NCBI GenBank assembly: GCA_002377585.1
Contig: DFQC01000020.1
Coordinates: 1 to 30,377, forward strand
Length of the DNA: 30,377 bases
Reading direction: 5' to 3'
From: Anaerolineales bacterium UBA3499
Lineage (GTDB): Bacteria > Chloroflexota > Anaerolineae > Anaerolineales > UBA11657
In this document: positions 25,589 through 30,377 of the stretch, piece after piece
Position numbering within the stretch: position 1 is the first letter of the stretch
How the letters are laid out: every line of letters starts with the position of its first letter
The notes under the pieces: model-generated
Told to the model about the DNA's origin: nothing
Databases searched by the model: none
The model's input: only the letters and a program-made list of their open reading frames with translations
Program-made: the position numbers and the translations under genes

Positions 25589-27012
25589 TTAAATATCATT
25601 CGAGAAATATTAGCGACAATAGGGGCGCTATTCTCCCACTCAAGATACTCCGACTGCCATACATAAATAACCACTACGTAATCGCCTCCCGGGGAAAACA
25701 CAATTCCAGCATCCCCTATAGTGTCCCCATCGCCAAACCCATGTTTGTGAGCCACAGAAACTCCTTCTGGTACTCCTGCCTCTATTAACGTAGCAATTTT
25801 ATTTCGACTGAGCAAACTTAATATGGACTGACATTCCTGTTGAGTAATTAAATCTGCAAACACTAGCGATATACCTCCCCCACCATCCCGACCGCATTGA
25901 TATAACATTGTCAGCAAATATGCCATGTCATCTGACGTGGTCTGCATAAATGCATCCGGGTCAGTGTCAAAATCAGTACGCCTATTTGCGCTAGTTTGTA
26001 CCACTGGTGGAACTCCACCCTCTTGATCAAAATAGCCAGCCATAAAAGTGTTCTTCAATCCTAAGAGCTGCATGTTGGAAGTCAACACAGACGCTCCAAT
26101 GATCTTATCTCCATTTCCAATCTGGCTCAGCAAAATATTGGCATATAAATTAGACGACTCTACTATTGAACCCTCAATCAATTTCGCTGTTTCCTCCAAA
26201 GGATCATTGTCGAGCACTCTATAAGTTTCCAGTATTATGGGTATCTTCATAATACTGAGACCAGCATAAGCAATTCCTTGATTAATACTAAGTTGTTCTC
26301 CACTAAGTAAATCAACAACTTCCACGCTTACAATTCCATTAAAGTCCAGTTGTTCGATATAGCTATCAACCAACTTCTCCAAAGCATTTATAGTAGGAAT
26401 ATCGTTAGAGTTATCTTGTACAGTCAAAATCACTCGCCTGTTTGTGGGTACTCGTAAGGCCATGTCTATTATTGTCATTGAAGATTCTATGTCCAAGTTG
26501 TATCCTGGTGACCCAGGTACTACAACAAGAGATTGTGTATCCAATTTTGGGGGGGTGGGTGGTAAATCATAGCGTGATGCCAAGTCAACCAAAAAATTAC
26601 GCAGCTGAGATCTGGAATATTCAGCAACTATCGGAACAACAGCTGGACCACTAGGACGCCGCCACAAATAATCCCAGTAGCTAGACCAAAAACTAGTGTC
26701 TGTCCTGTATGTATCAGCAATTGCAAGCATAGATTCTGTTGCTAAACGAAAACTAATCTCTGCTGGTTCTAAATAAAACACCTCGTTTTGATAGTGAAGT
26801 TCCACAGGGGTGGCATATACTCGAGTTAATGTGTCCTCAGCGTCTCCAAGTGACATACCTCCAACTGGCACATCGGCTATGGTCATTCCAAGCTGTAGAT
26901 TGGATCTTATGTTTTGGTAAGACACTAGTTGTAGTACCAACGCCAACACTGACGCCAGTATCAACAATATAGCAGTCCATTCAAGTAGTGTAGTATTAGG
27001 TCGGCGCTTCAT
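25573..27012 (-). CDS. Membrane-anchored serine hydrolase, beta-lactamase fold with N-terminal VanW-associated domain
   Basis: 479 residues. An N-terminal membrane anchor (residues ~11-30, after MKRRPN) is followed by a putative PG_binding_4 (VanW-associated) domain, ~40-190 (MTIADVPVGGMSLGDAEDTL). The C-terminal catalytic domain has the class A / penicillin-binding triad: Ser253-x-x-Lys256 (SIMK), S286-S-N288 and K423-H-G. The omega-loop E-x-x-L-N of true beta-lactamases is not seen, so slow or no beta-lactam hydrolysis is expected, and a cell-wall role is more likely. The start at 27012 is preferred over a 64-residue extension to 27204: it precedes the anchor directly and sits nine bases after a good promoter. 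It converges on the ligase gene with a 16-base overlap. Confidence 0.85.
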   Translation of the reverse strand: MKRRPNTTLLEWTAILLILASVLALVLQLVSYQNIRSNLQLGMTIADVPVGGMSLGDAEDTLTRVYATPVELHYQNEVFYLEPAEISFRLATESMLAIADTYRTDTSFWSSYWDYLWRRPSGPAVVPIVAEYSRSQLRNFLVDLASRYDLPPTPPKLDTQSLVVVPGSPGYNLDIESSMTIIDMALRVPTNRRVILTVQDNSNDIPTINALEKLVDSYIEQLDFNGIVSVEVVDLLSGEQLSINQGIAYAGLSIMKIPIILETYRVLDNDPLEETAKLIEGSIVESSNLYANILLSQIGNGDKIIGASVLTSNMQLLGLKNTFMAGYFDQEGGVPPVVQTSANRRTDFDTDPDAFMQTTSDDMAYLLTMLYQCGRDGGGGISLVFADLITQQECQSILSLLSRNKIATLIEAGVPEGVSVAHKHGFGDGDTIGDAGIVFSPGGDYVVVIYVWQSEYLEWENSAPIVANISRMIFNYFNS

Positions 27013-27021
27013 AATATTTGC

Positions 27022-27050
27022 TATATATAGTTCGAGTATATCATGGTCAA
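27022..27050 (-). promoter_or_regulatory. Sigma70-like promoter for the serine hydrolase, leaderless type
   Basis: On the minus strand TTGACC (27050-27045), 17 bases, TATATA (27027-27022), then nine bases to the ATG at 27012. Transcription should begin about one to three bases before the start codon. No Shine-Dalgarno is present. Confidence 0.65.
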
Positions 27051-27175
27051 TCTTGACAACCTTTAAGCAAGTTGACATGAAATGTTGCTGCTCATATACT
27101 TTACACTTGTAGTATACGAAGAGCAAATTGTTGTTATGGCAGAAAATGTTATGAACGAGCTTTTGTGCGTAAACT

Positions 27176-27198
27176 GTTGTTAATCTCATTTTAACAAC
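27176..27198. repeat. 8-bp inverted repeat upstream of small membrane gene
   Basis: GTTGTTAA (27176-27183) and TTAACAAC (27191-27198) form a perfect stem with a seven-base loop, 16 bases before the ATG at 27215. It could be an operator or a leader hairpin. The rest of the 202-base divergent gap (27013-27214) shows only the hydrolase promoter. Confidence 0.5.
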
Positions 27199-27214
27199 CA
27201 CCAATCAATTGTTT

Positions 27215-27514
27215 ATGAATCGCTCAAATTTGCGAATTAATCAGTTCATAGGTATAGTTATGGGACTGGTCGGAACTCTTATGGCTGCTAATTTCTGGCC
27301 AGAAATTAGAAACGGTATTGGTGGTTGGAGTGGAGCTATATTGTGGGGCGTTGCCCTTGGTGGCATGTTTGGGTCAGTAGGCCACATATACACTATTGGC
27401 AAATTTGTAACAAAAAGCAACAACCGCCTGATAAACTCAATCATTGGATTATTGCTTCCATTTGCATTAATAGCCATGCTTTTGGTTCTTATGAATATCA
27501 ATATATTCAATTAA
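27215..27514 (+). CDS. Small membrane protein, function unknown
   Basis: 99 residues with three hydrophobic segments (about 9-27, 38-62 and 75-97). The ATG at 27215 is preferred over an in-frame TTG at 27209, because it sits directly before a short basic stretch (NRSNLRINQF) and the first membrane segment. There is no Shine-Dalgarno. I do not recognise the family; no catalytic motif is visible. It stands alone between the divergent serine hydrolase and trxA. A perfect 22-bp palindrome lies inside the coding sequence. The next 174 bases (27515-27688) hold no gene, only a possible -10 (TATAGT at 27641) for trxA. Confidence 0.65.
   Translation: MNRSNLRINQFIGIVMGLVGTLMAANFWPEIRNGIGGWSGAILWGVALGGMFGSVGHIYTIGKFVTKSNNRLINSIIGLLLPFALIAMLLVLMNINIFN
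27288..27309. repeat. Perfect 22-bp palindrome inside a coding sequence
   Basis: The left arm CTAATTTCTGG (27288-27298) is followed without a spacer by its exact reverse complement (27299-27309). It encodes part of A-N-F-W-P-E-I-R-N of the small membrane protein. A gap-free 11-bp arm is unlikely by chance in 30 kb (expected well below one). Confidence 0.8.
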
Positions 27515-27671
27515 TGGATACCAACAAAAGTGGTTCAGAACATCAACTGTACAAATGAAATGGAGATACAAGAAATCATACGCACCAAAATTGTCGACAG
27601 ATTACTATCAATACTTTATACTTTATCTGTTTGTACAACCTATAGTAATTAATCTGAACAGTACAGTAAAT

Positions 27672-27677
27672 GGAGGT
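27672..27677 (+). promoter_or_regulatory. Shine-Dalgarno site for trxA
   Basis: GGAGGT lies 11 bases before the ATG at 27689. The spacing is a little long, but the match is perfect. Confidence 0.75.
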
Positions 27678-27688
27678 TGCTTTAAATA

Positions 27689-28024
27689 ATGACAGCGCCA
27701 ATTGAAGTAGACAGTAAAACATTTGACAAAACCATATTACAGTCGGACAAACCTGTTATGTTGGACTTTTGGGCTCCATGGTGCGGACCATGCAAAATGA
27801 TAGCGCCAATACTTGATGACCTCGCTACACAATACTCAGGGAAAGTTACTATAGCCAAAGTAAATACAGATGAGAATTCCAATTTAGCAATGAAGTATGG
27901 CATACAGGGAATTCCCACAATGATTTTTATAAACCAAGGCGAAGAAGTAGATAGAGTAGTGGGTGCTAATACAGCTGCAACTTATACAAGTAAAATAGAA
28001 GCTATGTTGGAAAACTCTAGCTAG
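27689..28024 (+). CDS. trxA: Thioredoxin
   Basis: 111 residues, a standard cytoplasmic thioredoxin. It reduces protein disulfides after being reduced by thioredoxin reductase. The active site WCGPC is at Cys32 and Cys35, with LDFWAPWCGPCKMIAP around it; the cis-Pro loop is IQGIPTMIFI and the buried Asp (Asp26, MLDFW) is present. No signal peptide. The start is set by GGAGGT upstream. The domain is close in sequence to the thioredoxin part of the TPR protein at 7003. It is monocistronic by appearance; the next strong hairpin is ~150 bases downstream. Confidence 0.96.
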   Translation: MTAPIEVDSKTFDKTILQSDKPVMLDFWAPWCGPCKMIAPILDDLATQYSGKVTIAKVNTDENSNLAMKYGIQGIPTMIFINQGEEVDRVVGANTAATYTSKIEAMLENSS

Positions 28025-28088
28025 GTCAAAAATATATGTGCACACACAGGATAAGCGAATCTTTCTGGTTCGGCAACAATTAATAATA

Positions 28089-28117
28089 TTAACTTTTGTT
28101 CATATGCTCGTTATATT
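28089..28117 (+). promoter_or_regulatory. Putative promoter between trxA and pyrG
   Basis: TTAACT (28089-28094), 17 bases, TATATT (28112-28117): a fair sigma70 match with exact spacing. A transcript from here would start near 28124 and run into the hairpin at 28172 before reaching pyrG. Confidence 0.4.
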
Positions 28118-28160
28118 GTCCAACAATGATTAATGAATCTTTCAATAATGTTTCACTACA

Positions 28161-28172
28161 TGTATCGATACA
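28161..28172. repeat. 12-bp perfect palindrome upstream of the pyrG hairpin
   Basis: TGTATCGATACA is its own reverse complement. It lies immediately before the left arm of the terminator-like hairpin and may be an operator site. Confidence 0.5.
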
Positions 28173-28211
28173 AAAGGGAGGGCACCCAACAAGTGACCCT
28201 CTCTTTTTTTT
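28172..28211 (+). terminator. Terminator-like hairpin ahead of pyrG (trxA terminator or pyrG attenuator)
   Basis: The left arm AAAAGGGAGGGCAC (28172-28185) pairs with 28193-28207 with one G-U pair and one bulged A; the loop is seven bases, and a T tract runs to 28211. It ends only 23 bases before the pyrG start, so either it ends trxA transcription and pyrG has its own promoter in the remaining bases, or it attenuates pyrG. Confidence 0.85.
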
Positions 28212-28234
28212 ATCGCTGTATATCAAGGTGCTAG

Positions 28235-29860
28235 GTGACTAAATACATTTTTGTTACTGGTGGAGTAGTAAGTTCTGTCGGTAAAGGTATTGTAGCCGCC
28301 GCTATGGGTCGTATGCTCAAAGAAAGAGGCTTGCAAATATCAGTACAAAAGCTAGATCCGTACCTTAACGTGGACCCTGGCACTATGTCACCTTACCAAC
28401 ATGGAGAAGTCTTCGTAACCAATGACGGTGCTGAAACGGACTTGGATCTTGGGCATTACGAACGTTTCATAGATATTAATCTCCAGAGTGTTTGCAATGT
28501 CACTACAGGGCAACTCTATTCTGATATCATCACAGCAGAGCGCCGAGGTGATTACTTGGGAGGTACTATCCAGGTAATTCCTCATATTACCAACGAGATC
28601 AAACGCCACATCAAACAAGTTCCTATCGCAACAGGAGCAGATATCATAATAGTAGAAGTAGGCGGTACTATTGGTGACATAGAAAGCTTACCCTTCTTAG
28701 AGGCTCTAAGGCAGCTACGTGCCGAACTTGGGAAAGACAACGCTGTTTACGTGCATGTTACTTGGCTACCTCACATAGGGGCAACAGGCGAATTAAAAAC
28801 AAAACCTACCCAACATTCGGTCAGAGAACTTCGATCTATTGGTATTTCACCTGATGTAATCGTTGCACGTGCCGATTACGACATATATCAAGATTTGTGT
28901 ACTAAGATTGCTCTTTTTTGTGATGTACCAGAACAAGCCGTTATACCTCTTACAACAACAAAGACTACTTATGAGGTGCCACTATTGTTGGAGAAACGAA
29001 ATCTAGGTACTTATCTAGTAGACAACCTCCAGCTTCACGACAAACATAAACATCCAGACTGGTCAGAGTGGAACAACTTAATTAAATCTGTTTACAATCA
29101 GGCAGACACATTACAGATAGCTATAGTGGGAAAATATATAGAACTTGAAGATGCCTACATTAGTATTAAAGAGGCATTACGCCATGCTGGATCAGCACAA
29201 AGCCACAACATAGAAATCAACTGGATACAATCTAGCACGCTTGAAATTAGCAACACTAATGATTTGCTCCGAAAATGTGACGGTGTGATTGTTCCTGGTG
29301 GCTTTGGAGAACGTGGAGTAGAAGGCAAGATTGCTGCTGCCCACTGGGCAAGAACCAACAAGGTTCCATACCTTGGTCTATGTCTAGGAATGCAGGTAAT
29401 GTGTATAGAGTTTGCCAGATTTTTGTTAGGCACAAGTGATGCAAACTCAACAGAATTTAACAAAGACACTTCTAATCCAGTTATAGATCTAATGCCGAAT
29501 CAACGTAACATTAGTGAAATGGGTGGTACGATGCGCTTGGGTGTATACCCATGTATGCTCATACCTGGCACTCGCGCTGCGAAAGCATACGGGAATGTAG
29601 AGAATTCAAATGTCAGCGAGCGGCATCGTCACAGATTCGAATTCAACAACGAGTATCGCCAAGTCTTCATTGAAAACGGTATGGTGTTTTCAGGGCTTTC
29701 ACCAGACAAAGAATTAGTTGAAATTGCAGAACTTAGTGACCACCCTTTTATGTTAGGTAGCCAATTTCACCCTGAGTTCATTTCTCGCCCTAATCGCCCA
29801 CATCCTTTGTTTTCAGCTTTTGTAAAAGCATCAACAAAACTCAGACTCTCGCCTAGTTAA
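28235..29860 (+). CDS. pyrG: CTP synthase
   Basis: 541 residues, standard PyrG length. It aminates UTP to CTP using glutamine and ATP. The N-terminal synthase domain shows FVTGGVVSSVGKGI (P-loop), KLDPYLNVDPGTMSP, the allosteric/Mg site HGEVFVTNDGAETDLDLGHYERF, and VEVGGTIGDIES. The C-terminal class I glutaminase has VPGGFGERGVEGKI, the nucleophile Cys near 383 in GLCLGMQ, and the His/Glu pair in SQFHPEF near 512. All are intact. The start is GTG at 28235 with AAGGTG at 28225, close spacing. A TATATC five to ten bases further up could instead give a near-leaderless mRNA. folP begins 14 bases downstream. Confidence 0.97.
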   Translation: MTKYIFVTGGVVSSVGKGIVAAAMGRMLKERGLQISVQKLDPYLNVDPGTMSPYQHGEVFVTNDGAETDLDLGHYERFIDINLQSVCNVTTGQLYSDIITAERRGDYLGGTIQVIPHITNEIKRHIKQVPIATGADIIIVEVGGTIGDIESLPFLEALRQLRAELGKDNAVYVHVTWLPHIGATGELKTKPTQHSVRELRSIGISPDVIVARADYDIYQDLCTKIALFCDVPEQAVIPLTTTKTTYEVPLLLEKRNLGTYLVDNLQLHDKHKHPDWSEWNNLIKSVYNQADTLQIAIVGKYIELEDAYISIKEALRHAGSAQSHNIEINWIQSSTLEISNTNDLLRKCDGVIVPGGFGERGVEGKIAAAHWARTNKVPYLGLCLGMQVMCIEFARFLLGTSDANSTEFNKDTSNPVIDLMPNQRNISEMGGTMRLGVYPCMLIPGTRAAKAYGNVENSNVSERHRHRFEFNNEYRQVFIENGMVFSGLSPDKELVEIAELSDHPFMLGSQFHPEFISRPNRPHPLFSAFVKASTKLRLSPS

Positions 29861-29874
29861 CCAAACTACTAACA

Positions 29875-30377
29875 ATGTATCTGCCAAACCACTTTGTGTG
29901 GGGCACACAAACATTTCTAATGGGTGTCATCAATGTTACTCCCGATTCTTTCTCTGGAGATGGTTTCAGCCAAAAGAATGACGTGGTTGCCCATGCGTTA
30001 GGCCTAGCTACAAAATTTGTTGAAGCCGGAGCACATGTGATAGATGTTGGCGGTGAGAGTACAAGGCCCGGGAATACACCCATCACAGTAAGCGAAGAAT
30101 TAGACAGAATAATACCTGTTGTTAAGACACTAGCTGACCATGTTTCAGTACCAATATCAGTCGATACAAGCAAATCAATCGTAGCCGATGCAGCACTTGA
30201 TGCAGGAGCATCAATTGTGAATGACATATGGGGACTACGTCAGGATCCAGAACTAGCCAACATTATATATAAGCACAAATCAGCAGTCATCCTTATGCAT
30301 AACAGCAGCCAACAACTTGAAACAGAAGTTGATGAAATGCTTGGTAGCAGATACAAGAGCACACTTTATAATGACTT
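29875..30377 (+). CDS. folP: Dihydropteroate synthase (3' end cut by window)
   Basis: 167 residues are visible and the frame is still open at the last base. It condenses dihydropterin pyrophosphate with p-aminobenzoate, the step between FolK and FolC. Motifs: LMGVINVTPDSFSGDGF (signature 1), GAHVIDVGGESTRPGNTPI (signature 2), PISVDTSKSIVADAALDAGASIVNDIWG, and VILMHNSS. The usual MH-[MN] sulfonamide-site segment begins MHNSSQQ. The ATG at 29875 lies 14 bases after pyrG stops, so co-transcription is likely. folK and folC lie ~18 kb upstream in a different operon, so the folate genes are split. Confidence 0.95.
   Translation, partial: MYLPNHFVWGTQTFLMGVINVTPDSFSGDGFSQKNDVVAHALGLATKFVEAGAHVIDVGGESTRPGNTPITVSEELDRIIPVVKTLADHVSVPISVDTSKSIVADAALDAGASIVNDIWGLRQDPELANIIYKHKSAVILMHNSSQQLETEVDEMLGSRYKSTLYND

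Noticed and set aside
27013..27204. A 64-residue N-terminal extension of the serine hydrolase to 27204
   Set aside because: The extension is Cys/His-rich with no domain, runs across a good promoter, and the membrane anchor begins directly after the ATG at 27012.
28172..28211. B. subtilis-type reiterative-G attenuation of pyrG
   Set aside because: That mechanism needs a GGGC start and a C/U-rich first arm; here the first arm is G-rich and no start site at GGG is supported by a -10.

Overview
The window is an AT-rich bacterial segment (roughly 40% GC by eye), densely coded on both strands, with 26 protein genes and no gap above 300 bases. No rRNA, tRNA, CRISPR array or insertion sequence was seen. 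The gene styles fit a Chloroflexota bacterium: a two-S1-domain protein with an acidic tail, large membrane proteins with duplicated C-terminal beta-sandwich domains, a YfhO-like protein, a GAF membrane sensor without a kinase, and a VKOR with stand-alone thioredoxins. That placement is an inference from protein character; no marker gene settles it.

Layout. Bases 1-441 hold the 3' end of a repeat-rich, very acidic protein, closed by a bidirectional terminator. Bases 583-6829 (minus) carry a sugar-nucleotide epimerase, priA, holA and a membrane GAF protein in a row. A thioredoxin-TPR protein (plus) then converges on a tRNA-dihydrouridine synthase (minus). Bases 9039-12188 (plus) form a tight operon: a ParB/sulfiredoxin-fold protein resembling SbnI-type serine kinases, folK, folC and a VKOR. 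A two-S1-domain protein lies on minus at 12226-12933.

Bases 13193-25588 form one long plus-strand unit for surface glycan: rmd, gmd and a phosphohexomutase (GDP-D-rhamnose type precursor supply), tatD, a long-chain polyprenyl diphosphate synthase, a GT4 glycosyltransferase, two large multi-pass membrane proteins and an O-antigen-ligase-fold protein. A membrane-anchored serine hydrolase of beta-lactamase fold converges on it with overlapping ends. Then come a small membrane protein, trxA, pyrG behind a strong terminator-like hairpin, and the start of folP, cut by the window end.

How they fit together: folK, folC and folP supply folate. VKOR with the thioredoxins could form a thiol-disulfide relay. 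The mutase, gmd, rmd, polyprenyl synthase and membrane enzymes could build and export a deoxyhexose-containing glycan. Several genes that open a transcript (dus, the serine hydrolase, the SbnI-like gene, and holA inside its cluster) have a sigma70-like -10 box ending only 5-9 bases before the start codon and no Shine-Dalgarno, which suggests leaderless mRNAs. Some other genes (the GAF protein, rmd, trxA, pyrG) have recognisable Shine-Dalgarno sites.
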